Assembly: GCA_012719125.1 (NCBI GenBank)
Contig: JAAYAY010000246.1
Location: 1-51,427, forward strand
DNA length: 51,427 nucleotides
Origin: Planctomycetaceae bacterium
Lineage (GTDB): Bacteria; Planctomycetota; Planctomycetia; Pirellulales; Thermoguttaceae
Reading direction: 5' to 3'
Shown here in pieces: positions 7,124 to 15,135 of this stretch. The notes under the pieces are model-generated. The model saw only the letters and a program-made list of their open reading frames with translations, was not told where the DNA came from and did no database searches. Every line of letters begins with the position of its first letter. Position 1 is the first letter of the stretch. Position numbers and translations under genes: made by a program.

Positions 7124-8731
7124 ATGGCACGCTGCTTGTTCCGGATCGGTTTGATGGTGCTGCTCGGAGCTGTTGGACCGGCTGTGGCTGCGGACGGCCC
7201 TCCGCCGATCACGAAAGTCGAAATCGGGGCAAATCGGGAGTTTCGGGTCAACGGTGAACCGATGTTCCCGATCATGGCCTGGCTTCAGGGGGCGGAGAAG
7301 TTCCCGCTCGTGCGGGAGTGCGGCATGAACACGGTGGCCGGCTATTGGCCCGGGTCCAGCAATACCAAGGATGCGGGCGAGTTTCTCGAATTGGTCAAAG
7401 AGGCCGGTTTCTATGGCGTGATGCCGTTTGACAAGCAGCTCAAGGGGGACCCGGGTTTGCTCGGCTATATCCACGACGACGAACCCGACCTGCCGCACCT
7501 GGTCAGCGACGCCGAGATCATTCCGGCCGAATCGCTCAAGGTGAACGCGAGAACTCCGCTGTGGAAACTGGTCGACGGGGTGACGCACAGTTGGTCGGTT
7601 CTCGATCCGCTCGAAGGGGCCTCGGTGACCATCAAGTTGAAGAAGCCAGTGACCGTGGAGAAGCTGGCCGTCTGGCTGACGATTTCGTCGGGGCTGTCGG
7701 CGGCGAAGGAGGTTTCGTTCGCGACCGAGGGCAAGGAGATTCTGCGGGCCACACTCGAAGACAAGAAGGGGCGACAGGAATTCGCGCTCAGCGGTCCGGT
7801 TACGCTCAAGGATCTGACGTTGACTGTGCACGCCATTCATAGGAAGGAGAGCCAGTGGGGATCGATCGGCGAAATCGAAGGGTTCGACGCAGCCGGAAAC
7901 GACGTGTTGGCCTCGCCGCCGCGGAATGAGCCGAGAAGCACGCCGGAGACGACCTTGGAGCACTATCGCGCGATCAAGGCGGCCGATCCCTCGCGGCCGG
8001 TGTTCATGACGTTGACCGGCAATCTCCATCCGCATTTCGACAAGTGGACCGACACACAGCGGAACGAGCTTTACCCGCAATTCATCCAAGCGTCCGACGT
8101 GGTCGGTTACGATATCTATCCGATTTACGGCTGGAACAAGCCCGAGTGGATTTACCTGGTCCACGACGCCACCAGCCTGCTCACGTCGCTGGCCGGCAAC
8201 AGGCCGGTCTACGCCTGGATCGAAACCAGCCGGGGAGGCCAGTGGACGGGCGAGTTGGAGCGGCAGAAGGAAGTCAAGCCCGAGCACATCCGGGCGGAGG
8301 TCTGGATGGCCATTTGCGGCGGGGCGACGTCGATCGGATATTTCACCCATATCTGGAAGCCGCGTTTCGACTCGTTCGGCGCGCCGGAGGAGAACCGCAA
8401 GGCCCTCCGTGAGATCAACGATCAGATTACTCGTCTGGCGCCGGCCATTCTGGCGAATGGAGCGGATCGGCGGGTGTCGATTCGGGCCGAGGGCGAGGTG
8501 AAACTTGCCGTGCTGGCCAAGCAACACGAGGGAGACGTTTGGCTGTTCGCGGTGAACTACGACGAACGGTTGCCGCGGGCGGAAGCGGTGGTATCCGTCG
8601 AGGGATTGGAGGCCGGGCAGACGGTGACCGTGGTCGACGAGGAGCGAACGGTTCGATCGGAGGCCGGTGCGTTTCGTGACGTATTCGAGCCGCTGGCCGT
8701 GCATATCTATCGGGTCAGTCCATCGAGATAA
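7124..8731 (+). CDS. Secreted glycoside-hydrolase-like TIM-barrel protein with an inserted sugar-binding-like domain
   Basis: The 535-residue product begins with a signal peptide (MARCLFRIGLMVLLGAVGPAVAADG). Residues 25-130 (FRVNGEPMFPIMAWLQG...MNTVAGYW...GYIHDDEPDLPHLV) look like the first half of a TIM-barrel glycosidase of the beta-galactosidase/GH-A type. Residues of about 135-260 form a beta-rich insert (WKLVDGVTHSWSVLD...VTIKLKKPVTVEKLAVWL...GEIEGFDAAG) resembling a discoidin/F5-8C carbohydrate-binding module. The barrel resumes with PVFMTLTGNLHPHFDKW, VVGYDIYPIYGW, and VYAWIETSRGG, whose Glu is a nucleophile candidate. A short beta-domain ends the protein. Start is fixed by GGAGG seven bases upstream. 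It probably forms an operon with the GH43-like gene. Substrate unknown. Confidence 0.65.
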   Translation: MARCLFRIGLMVLLGAVGPAVAADGPPPITKVEIGANREFRVNGEPMFPIMAWLQGAEKFPLVRECGMNTVAGYWPGSSNTKDAGEFLELVKEAGFYGVMPFDKQLKGDPGLLGYIHDDEPDLPHLVSDAEIIPAESLKVNARTPLWKLVDGVTHSWSVLDPLEGASVTIKLKKPVTVEKLAVWLTISSGLSAAKEVSFATEGKEILRATLEDKKGRQEFALSGPVTLKDLTLTVHAIHRKESQWGSIGEIEGFDAAGNDVLASPPRNEPRSTPETTLEHYRAIKAADPSRPVFMTLTGNLHPHFDKWTDTQRNELYPQFIQASDVVGYDIYPIYGWNKPEWIYLVHDATSLLTSLAGNRPVYAWIETSRGGQWTGELERQKEVKPEHIRAEVWMAICGGATSIGYFTHIWKPRFDSFGAPEENRKALREINDQITRLAPAILANGADRRVSIRAEGEVKLAVLAKQHEGDVWLFAVNYDERLPRAEAVVSVEGLEAGQTVTVVDEERTVRSEAGAFRDVFEPLAVHIYRVSPSR

Positions 8732-8757
8732 GACACAACCATCCTGGAAGCCAATCC

Positions 8758-9684
8758 ATGCTATTGCGATATTCAATGGCCCTGACGCTGCTGCTGGCGG
8801 CGATTTCTCATGCTGCCGACGGGGTCAGGGAGTATACGAATCCCGTGATCGACGAGAATCTGGCGGATCCGGCGGTGATCTTCCACGAGGGGACGTACTA
8901 CCTTTACGCCACGGGCGAGGTGGACGGCGACAACGGCTACCGGGCCTACACCTCTCGGGACCTGGTGAACTGGGAGCGGGGACCGGTGGTGTTCCAGCCG
9001 GGTGAGCGGCACATCTGGGCGCCCGACGTGTGGCGGGATCCTGACTCGGGACGATTCTATCTTTACTACACGGCGAATCGGACGGTGGGTGTGGCCGAGG
9101 CGGCGGGCTCCTTGGGACCGTTCACGAATGGTCGCAAGTTGTTCGACAGCTCGATCGACGCGCACCTGTTCCGGGACGATGACGGGAAGCTTTATCTCTT
9201 CTACGTTCGCTTGCCGGGTTTCCATATTATGGTCCAGCCCATGGCCGGTCCGACCGAGCCGAAGGGAGAGCCGACGGAGGTGATTCATCCGGAGTCGGGC
9301 TGGGAGACTCTCAACGGTCACGTGACGGAGGGGCCGTGGATGATCAAGCACGGGGGGCGCTACCATCTGCTCTACAGCGGCTCGGGGGCCGACACGCCCG
9401 ACTATGCCGTGGGCTACGCCACCAGCAGCAGCCCGACAGGCCCCTTCACTCGGGCGGAGCACAATCCTATTCTGCACCGGGCCGAGGGGTTATTCGGACC
9501 GGGGCACGGTTGTGCCGTTCAAGACGGGAAGGGCGACTGGTGGTTTGTGTATCACCAGAAGCGGACGGCGCGGCGTGAGTGGGATCGGTTCATTTGCATC
9601 GATCGCCTGGAATTCGATGAACAAGGTCGGCTCGATGGCAAGGCGACGCGCGGCGAGCGCCTGGCGGGGCCTGCGGCCCGCTGA
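8758..9684 (+). CDS. Secreted GH43-like glycosidase
   Basis: This 308-residue secreted five-bladed beta-propeller is likely to act on arabinose- or xylose-containing glycans. A signal peptide (MLLRYSMALTLLLAAISHA) is followed by the GH43 catalytic triad region: DPAV (general base Asp in ENLADPAVIF), SSIDAHLF (pKa-setting Asp), and GHVTEGPWMIK (general acid Glu). Blades are marked by YYLYAT, RFYLYYT, KLYLFYV and YHLLYSGSG. The C-terminus GPGHGCAVQDGKGDWWFVYH is also typical. A GGAAG site lies seven bases before ATG 8758. It follows the GH-like gene by 26 bases in the same direction, so the two probably degrade one polysaccharide together. The exact substrate cannot be read from sequence. Confidence 0.82.
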   Translation: MLLRYSMALTLLLAAISHAADGVREYTNPVIDENLADPAVIFHEGTYYLYATGEVDGDNGYRAYTSRDLVNWERGPVVFQPGERHIWAPDVWRDPDSGRFYLYYTANRTVGVAEAAGSLGPFTNGRKLFDSSIDAHLFRDDDGKLYLFYVRLPGFHIMVQPMAGPTEPKGEPTEVIHPESGWETLNGHVTEGPWMIKHGGRYHLLYSGSGADTPDYAVGYATSSSPTGPFTRAEHNPILHRAEGLFGPGHGCAVQDGKGDWWFVYHQKRTARREWDRFICIDRLEFDEQGRLDGKATRGERLAGPAAR

Positions 9685-9753
9685 GTTGTGGTCGCTGCAA
9701 GTTCCTTCAAGGAGATGGGTAGGAAGTCGGCACGCGTGTGACGGAAGGCGAAT

Positions 9754-10383
9754 ATGGCGGTACAAGACTACGGACGGTTCGTTTGTGAGTTTCTGGCCCA
9801 CCCGACCCGGGTGGGAGCGATCGCGCCGAGTTCGCGAGGGTTGGCGCGTCGGATGGTCGAGTGGATTGACTGGGAAACGGTGGACGCAGTGGTCGAGTAT
9901 GGCCCTGGCACGGGAGTGTTCACGGCACAGATTCTGGAATCGAAACGGCCCGGCACGAAGTTCTTCGCGGTCGAACTGAACTCCCAGTTTGCGGCGACGC
10001 TGGCGGGGCGGTTTCCGGGTGTGGCCATCCTCCAGGACAGCGTTGCCAACATCGAGGAGCTTTGCCGGCAACAGGGGGTCTCTGAGGTTGACGCGATTGT
10101 TTGCGGGCTGCCCTGGGCCGCGTTCTCAGACGGCGATCAGACGGCCTGCCTGGACGCGATGATGACGGTGCTGAGGCCGGGAGGGTATTTTGCCACGTTT
10201 GCCTATTTGCAGGGGATGCTTCTGCCCGCGGCACACCGATTTCGAAGGAAACTCCAGGGTTACTTCGGCGAGGTCCGCGTCGACCCCACCGTGTGGTTGA
10301 ACTTCCCGCCGGCATTCGTGTACCAATGCCGGCGTACCCGATCGACGCAGGAAACGGTTTTGGAGAGTTCTCAGAGCCGCTGA
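9754..10383 (+). CDS. SAM-dependent methyltransferase, phospholipid N-methyltransferase-like
   Basis: The 209-residue cytoplasmic protein has a class I methyltransferase fold. The SAM motif is VVEYGPGTGVFT (about residues 46-57), followed by an acidic strand end FFAVELN (ribose-binding Glu) and CGLPWAAF in the motif IV position. The N-terminus DYGRFVCEFLAHPTRVGAIAPSS is characteristic of the PmtA-like group related to rRNA adenine dimethylases. Such enzymes methylate phosphatidylethanolamine in some bacteria, but many homologues are uncharacterised. A GGAAGG site lies a few bases before ATG 9754. It sits between carbohydrate genes without obvious functional link. Confidence 0.7.
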   Translation: MAVQDYGRFVCEFLAHPTRVGAIAPSSRGLARRMVEWIDWETVDAVVEYGPGTGVFTAQILESKRPGTKFFAVELNSQFAATLAGRFPGVAILQDSVANIEELCRQQGVSEVDAIVCGLPWAAFSDGDQTACLDAMMTVLRPGGYFATFAYLQGMLLPAAHRFRRKLQGYFGEVRVDPTVWLNFPPAFVYQCRRTRSTQETVLESSQSR

Positions 10384-10470
10384 TCCGGCATACAATGCGG
10401 GAACGTCCGGTCGACGTTTCGGCAGAGTCGGCCATCTGGCGCCTCCCATCTCACAAAAGGAATTACCTCG

Positions 10471-11607
10471 ATGAATAATCCGATCTGGGTCATGACCTCG
10501 GCCTTTCCGCGTTTCACACTCGACCAGGTTATCGGACACACCAAGAGTGTCGGCGCCCAGGGGATGGAACTGTGTGTGTTCCGGAGCGACGGCACACGGG
10601 CCGATCATGTGGCAACGCACCTGGACTACGATCAGTTTGGGCCCGACCAGGCCCGGCAACTGATCGACACGTGCAATCGGGAAGGGCTGCGATTCTCGGT
10701 GGGCGCTTACGAGAACCTGATCGGAGGCGACCCTGCCCAGCGGGTGAAGAACCAGGATCACTTGCTCAAGCTGATCCGCATCGCCCATCTCTGCGGCGGC
10801 GACGGCAACGACGTCAAGGTCGGGACCTTCGTCGGTTACAACCATGAACTGGGAATGCAGGACGGCGGCTTCGAGAAGAACCTCGAGGAATATGCCAAGG
10901 TATTCGGTCCCATCATCAAGTATGCGGCCGACCTTGGGGTGACGGTGATCTACGAAAACTGCCCGATGGAAGGATGGCGCCCGGCGACGGCGCCGACCAC
11001 TTACAATAATCTTCCCGGCTGTCTGGCCGCACGCAAATTGATGTATGCGATGATCCCCAGCCCGGCGCACGGCGAGACCTACGATCCGTCTCATGACGTG
11101 TGGCAGAACATCGACCCGAGCGACGTCCTCCGCGCCTCGGACATGAACCGTATCCACCGCGTCCACGTCAAAGGCACCCGAAATCTCCGCTCGCCCGGCC
11201 GGATTCACTGGGGGGCTCTTTATGCGATGCAGAACGTCGCGCCGGAGTTGGCGAAGCAGGCGGGAGTGCCGATTCCGGCCCACGAATGGGACCGGCATCA
11301 TTACGAACCGATGCTGCCGGGATTCGGGGGCAACGACAGCATGGACTGGCGAGGTTTTCTGAAGACGCTGATGGAACTGGGGTTCGAAAGGCCGTTTGTG
11401 ATCGAGAACGAGGCGGACAATTCGGCCCACACGGGCAACCTGGGCGCCACCCTGCAGGGATTCCAGGCGGCGGTGCTCTGCCTGGCCCCGATCGTCTGGC
11501 CGCTGGTCGCCGACGCGGGCTACCGGCTGGACGCTTCGAAATGGCCGGCCTTGGCAACACCTGATGCCAAGGATATTCCGGTCAAGTCGATGAAGGAACT
11601 TACCTGA
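10471..11607 (+). CDS. Sugar phosphate isomerase/epimerase family protein
   Basis: This 378-residue protein belongs to the xylose-isomerase-like TIM-barrel (AP endonuclease 2) superfamily. It has GAQGMELCVF at strand 2, RFSVGAYEN, TVIYENCPMEGW (metal-ligand Glu), HRVHVKGT with the metal-binding His, and PFVIENEADN near the end with another acidic ligand. No signal peptide is present, so it should be cytoplasmic. Start at 10471 is supported by AAGGA nine bases upstream. Family members isomerise or epimerise ketoses or act on inositol derivatives; the substrate here is not predictable. Its 3' end lies next to a truncated transposase gene on the other strand. Confidence 0.72.
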   Translation: MNNPIWVMTSAFPRFTLDQVIGHTKSVGAQGMELCVFRSDGTRADHVATHLDYDQFGPDQARQLIDTCNREGLRFSVGAYENLIGGDPAQRVKNQDHLLKLIRIAHLCGGDGNDVKVGTFVGYNHELGMQDGGFEKNLEEYAKVFGPIIKYAADLGVTVIYENCPMEGWRPATAPTTYNNLPGCLAARKLMYAMIPSPAHGETYDPSHDVWQNIDPSDVLRASDMNRIHRVHVKGTRNLRSPGRIHWGALYAMQNVAPELAKQAGVPIPAHEWDRHHYEPMLPGFGGNDSMDWRGFLKTLMELGFERPFVIENEADNSAHTGNLGATLQGFQAAVLCLAPIVWPLVADAGYRLDASKWPALATPDAKDIPVKSMKELT

Positions 11608-11619
11608 CCCGATCGGGAC

Positions 11620-11952
11620 CTGAATCGGGAACGACTTGAAACGACCCTGGTACAAGGGGCCCGCTGCTGACGTGCGATGGGCCGCGTGCCGACGCTGGGT
11701 GTGCGTGACCGTGAGCCAGCGCATGAACTCCGACAGGTCGCCGTCGCCACGCGGCCAGAGGAAAAGATGCCGGTGATTGGGCAAGACATGCCATGCCAGA
11801 ACGCGCATCGGCAACCGCTGTTTGGCCTCTGCAATCACCTCCTCAAACGGCTCGAAGTCGCGCTGTTTGCCGAGAATCCGCATTCGCCCCACGGCTCGAT
11901 TGAACACGTGATATGTGTCTCCGCCGCTGGCAACTCGCAATCGTCGTGGCAT
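11620..11952 (-). pseudogene. Truncated REP-associated tyrosine transposase (RAYT)
   Basis: On the minus strand from ATG 11952, about 111 residues match planctomycete RAYT (TnpA-REP) proteins: MPRRLRVASGGDTYHVFNRA, VLPNHRHLFLWPRGDGDLSE (the HUH-type His-x-His), then WLTVTHTQRR and LYQGRFKSFPIQ. In intact members this continues into about 80 further residues (roughly ERNPLRA...WRWSSL), which are missing. The open frame continues to 10126, but only as antisense of the isomerase gene, so homology ends near 11620. It is a remnant and cannot transpose. Such genes mobilise REP palindromes; REP-like repeats occur elsewhere in this window. Confidence 0.72.
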
Positions 11953-12979
11953 GTTCGGACCACATCCTTCCCGCTTCGTCAACAACAAAGACTCCCGACC
12001 CCTTTATTCGTCCCCGAATCCGTTCCGGCAGGATGCGACCGTTGCCGAATAGAACGCGTACCATGGTGGGCCGCGTTCGCGTTTCGGTTGTGGATTGCGG
12101 AGCAGAATTGGTGCGAGTGCCGGTGAGGCGAACGGACACCGTCATGGTTCACTTGGCCCACCCTACGGGCTCAGTCTTGCATTCTGCAATGGTCCGGTTG
12201 GGTAGTGTTGCAGTCAACTTTTCCCGGGAATCACGTTTTCTGACACTTCCGGCTCAGAAGTGGGGCTTCTTATGGGGGTAAGTACTGTGGGGAACCACGA
12301 GATCCATGACGGACACGAAAGGGGTGGTGGGGGGGAGCGTGAAGGTGCTCGACAAGGAAATTGTCAAGGATCGAACATGGCTAGGGGTATTGTGGTGCAT
12401 GTACAATAGTATACATATCCGGCGAAGAAAGTCAATACGAAAACTGAACAGGTGCGAGGATTCTTTGGGGGGTGATGGAAGGGCCGGCGGCGGAACCGAT
12501 GTTTTGCAGCGGGCGTCCGATCGCGAGTCGTCGACTCCCTCAAACGGCCGGAGGAAGTCGAGTTATTTGGGCGCCGGATGCGGTAGGGTCAGGAGTGGGG
12601 TGGCGCCGTGAAATCAAGAAGTCTCAGAATTTTTTGCCTGGAGCTGGGTGACAGGTTGGAACTGGCGCGTATAATGTACAAACGTATCCCAAAGGCGTGC
12701 CAATCCTCCAACCCGAAGTTCAATACGCTTGCCGGCTGTGCGCACCGATTCGTAATACGGCGATGCAGGAGGTATCAGCCGGCCGAGCGTCTGGCAACAT
12801 AGAGAAGGAAGGCGGGAACGAGACATGGCTCGCTGAGGGGGAGGCGTATTCCGGCAGGCACCGCAAGGTGGTACCATCAGTGCTAGCACGGAATCGCACA
12901 GCACGGAGCTGCATAATCCCGCTGACTTGGCCGCCGCCCCCCTGACGGCGGAAAGTTGGAGCGGCGAGGGAGCCCAACG
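11953..12979. other. Long intergenic region before the phosphorothioation island
   Basis: About 1 kb with no convincing gene. Near 11985-12025 the minus strand carries the flank that usually precedes RAYT genes (AATAAAGGGGTCGGGAGTC), probably a REP-type unit. The rest is less GC-rich, with AT-rich pockets near 12395-12420 (ATAGTATACATA) and 12665-12680. Small open frames at 12306-12611 and 12608-12802 have no family resemblance. It likely holds the promoter of the desulfurase operon and marks the island's left border. Confidence 0.45.
12648..12675 (+). promoter_or_regulatory. Candidate sigma-70 promoter upstream of the desulfurase
   Basis: GTGACA (12648-12653) and a perfect TATAAT (12670-12675) are separated by 16 bases. 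This is the best promoter match in the 1-kb gap and faces the desulfurase gene, though it would give a leader of about 300 bases. It could instead serve an unseen short transcript. Confidence 0.4.
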
Positions 12980-14083
12980 GTGGAACCAGAGATCTTCTTC
13001 GACAACAACGCGACAACCCGGCCCCTGCCCGAAGTCTGCCAGGCAGTGACCGACGCCATGGGCGCCGCCTTCGGCAACCCCTCCAGCGACCACGCCGCCG
13101 GCCACCGTGCGCGGCGCACCCTCGCCCAGGCCCGCGGATACCTCGCCGACCTGCTCGGTTGCCGCCCCGAACAGCTTATTTTCACCGGCAGCGGCACCGA
13201 AGCCAACAACCTCGTCCTCCTCTCCGCCGCCGCCGGCCGCCGCGCCTGCCGCATCGTGTCCACCCCCGTCGAGCACTCCTCCGTTCTGAAAACGCTCGAC
13301 GCCCTCCGGCAGAAGGGGGCCGAAATCGTCCTCATCCCCGTCGACGCCGCCGGCCGCCTCGACCTCGATGCCCTCGAACAGGCCCTCTCCCAGCCCGCCG
13401 ACCTCGTTTCCGTCCAGTGGGTCAACAACGAAACCGGCACCGTGCAGCCCGTCCTCGAAATCGCCGACCTCTGCCGCCGCCGCCAGATCCCCTTCCACAC
13501 CGACGCCGCCCAGGCCCTCGGCAAACTCCCCATCCACGCCGAACAGCTCCCCGCCGACTTCCTCACGGTCACCGCCCACAAAATCCACGGGCCCCAAGGC
13601 GTCGGAGCCGTCTACGCCCGCAACCCCGAACGCCTGGCCCCCATGCTCTTCGGCGGATCCCAGGAAGCCGCCCTCCGCCCCGGCACCGAGAACCTGCCCG
13701 GGATTGCCGGCTTCGGCAAGGCCGCCCAGCTTCGCGCCGCCAACCTCCCCGCGGTCCAGACCGCCCTCGCCGCCCTCCGCGACCGCTTCGAACAGCAAGT
13801 CTGCCGACTCGTTCCCGACGTTACCGTCAACGGCGACCCCGGCAACCGCGTCTGCAACACCGCCAACCTCTGTTTCCACGGGCTGGACGGCCAGGCCCTC
13901 GTCGCCCGCCTCGACCTCCAGGGCGTCCGCTGCTCCCAAACCTCGGCCTGCACCAGCGGGCGTCCGGAACCTTCCTACGTCCTTCGCGCCATGGGCCTTT
14001 CGGAAGAGGACGCCTACGCCAGCATCCGCTTCAGCTTCGGACTTTTCAACACCCAAGACGAAATCGAGACCTTGAGGAATTGA
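12980..14083 (+). CDS. Cysteine desulfurase, DndA/IscS-like
   Basis: This PLP enzyme takes sulfur from cysteine as a persulfide and passes it to an acceptor. In 367 residues from GTG 12980 it shows FFDNNATTRPLPEV, GSGTEANN, VEHSS (PLP-stacking His, residue 99), the cofactor Asp in HTDAAQ (175), the PLP lysine in TVTAHKIHGPQG (201), and the catalytic loop QTSACTSGRPEPS with persulfide Cys 324. The GTG is chosen because GGGAG lies seven bases upstream and family proteins start here; a TTG at 12956 is the alternative. It heads a run of phosphorothioation-type genes, supporting a DndA role supplying the DndC-like protein, rather than general Fe-S assembly (no iscU or suf genes nearby). Third codon positions are extremely C-rich, unlike the flanking genes, suggesting transfer. 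Confidence 0.85.
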   Translation: MEPEIFFDNNATTRPLPEVCQAVTDAMGAAFGNPSSDHAAGHRARRTLAQARGYLADLLGCRPEQLIFTGSGTEANNLVLLSAAAGRRACRIVSTPVEHSSVLKTLDALRQKGAEIVLIPVDAAGRLDLDALEQALSQPADLVSVQWVNNETGTVQPVLEIADLCRRRQIPFHTDAAQALGKLPIHAEQLPADFLTVTAHKIHGPQGVGAVYARNPERLAPMLFGGSQEAALRPGTENLPGIAGFGKAAQLRAANLPAVQTALAALRDRFEQQVCRLVPDVTVNGDPGNRVCNTANLCFHGLDGQALVARLDLQGVRCSQTSACTSGRPEPSYVLRAMGLSEEDAYASIRFSFGLFNTQDEIETLRN

Positions 14084-14121
14084 CCGGTGTAAACACTTGA
14101 TCCACTGAAAGGCATTGAGTT

Positions 14122-15072
14122 ATGGAAAGCACAACTTCGCTGTCAGACGAGCAGTTAAGAGTTCTGCAGGAACGAGCCCTTCAGGAAGTATTCACCGGCC
14201 GAGCCGCGACAATCTACGCTGAGCAATTCGAGACCGACGGACGTAAGCGTTCCCGTGTGATTCGCGACACTGTCGAATCCGGCTTTATCGAACCGAGTGA
14301 TTCCAAAACGTACAGAGTCTTGCCACGTGTTCTTGATACCATCGAAGCAGCACAAGCTGACCTATACCAAATCTGGCAAGTGAACTTTGAGAAGAACCAA
14401 GCCAGTAGCGCCTACGAGAAGCCGTGGATTCGTCTCGCCAGCCTTCCTATGTCCATTCAGAAAGGCGTTTTTCTCTCAAACGCTGTTGATTGGTACGTGG
14501 TGTCGTCAACGCCATACAACTACCACGTGTCATTCGCCGATGAAGCCGAACAGCTCATAGACAGCACGCGATCCATGAGCAAGTACTCGACCTATTGGGC
14601 GGGGCCGTTTGACACCCTCGATGCGGCAAGGGAGCGACTTCGATCTGTTGACGGAACATGCCTCGCTGTTTCGTCCCCCATCTTGCGAGGCAAGGCAAAG
14701 GCGTTTCACAACGAGCGGATGTTCTCGCGACAATTCGCGATCAACCTGCTCTGGGGGCTCGCGAAATTGGGAATCGTTCCGCAGGACAAACTCTTCTCGT
14801 CCGACGATAAGGCACGCATTGACTCGCAGTTGGAGGAAGGTCGCCCACTGCACTTTGATGGTCGACGTTCTGCCGAAACGACCAGCGAAGTTGCCTGGGA
14901 AGCCAATCTGGGAGATTCAATTCAGCGAATTACGGACCAGATTTCGGAGCAGCAGCATCGGCTTGCCTTGCTCGTCCATATCAGAGACGCGATCGACAGC
15001 TACGGAGGATGGGAAAAGTTCAAACGCGACTACGCGGCCGCTCTGCGCTGTGAACTGGGCATTCCCATGTGA
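14122..15072 (+). CDS. Unknown protein encoded between desulfurase and SBD-HNH genes
   Basis: This 316-residue protein starts 38 bases after the desulfurase and probably shares its transcript; an AAAGG site lies nine bases upstream. It is not recognised. No signal peptide or membrane helix is visible. The N-terminal third is helical and charged (QLRVLQERALQEVFTGRAAT), the middle is mixed alpha/beta (WYVVSSTPYNYHVSFADEAE), and the C-terminal 60 residues (SIQRITDQISEQQHRLALLV) look like a helical coiled segment. There is no nuclease, ATPase or zinc motif. Base composition is more AT-rich than the desulfurase. Position suggests a role in the sulfur-DNA system, for example the missing partner of DndC, but that is only inference from context. 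Confidence 0.6.
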   Translation: MESTTSLSDEQLRVLQERALQEVFTGRAATIYAEQFETDGRKRSRVIRDTVESGFIEPSDSKTYRVLPRVLDTIEAAQADLYQIWQVNFEKNQASSAYEKPWIRLASLPMSIQKGVFLSNAVDWYVVSSTPYNYHVSFADEAEQLIDSTRSMSKYSTYWAGPFDTLDAARERLRSVDGTCLAVSSPILRGKAKAFHNERMFSRQFAINLLWGLAKLGIVPQDKLFSSDDKARIDSQLEEGRPLHFDGRRSAETTSEVAWEANLGDSIQRITDQISEQQHRLALLVHIRDAIDSYGGWEKFKRDYAAALRCELGIPM

Positions 15073-15135
15073 GCCTCGCCTTCTTCACCCCCAATCCGCG
15101 GTGCTTCCTGATTAAGCGCCAATGGGACGAGAATG

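Noticed and set aside
6896-8776. 626-codon open frame on the minus strand
   Set aside because: It is antisense to the secreted GH-like gene, whose signal peptide and barrel motifs are clear.
12306-12802. Two small plus-strand frames (101 and 64 codons) before the desulfurase
   Set aside because: No family resemblance, poor composition and no convincing start; kept as intergenic.
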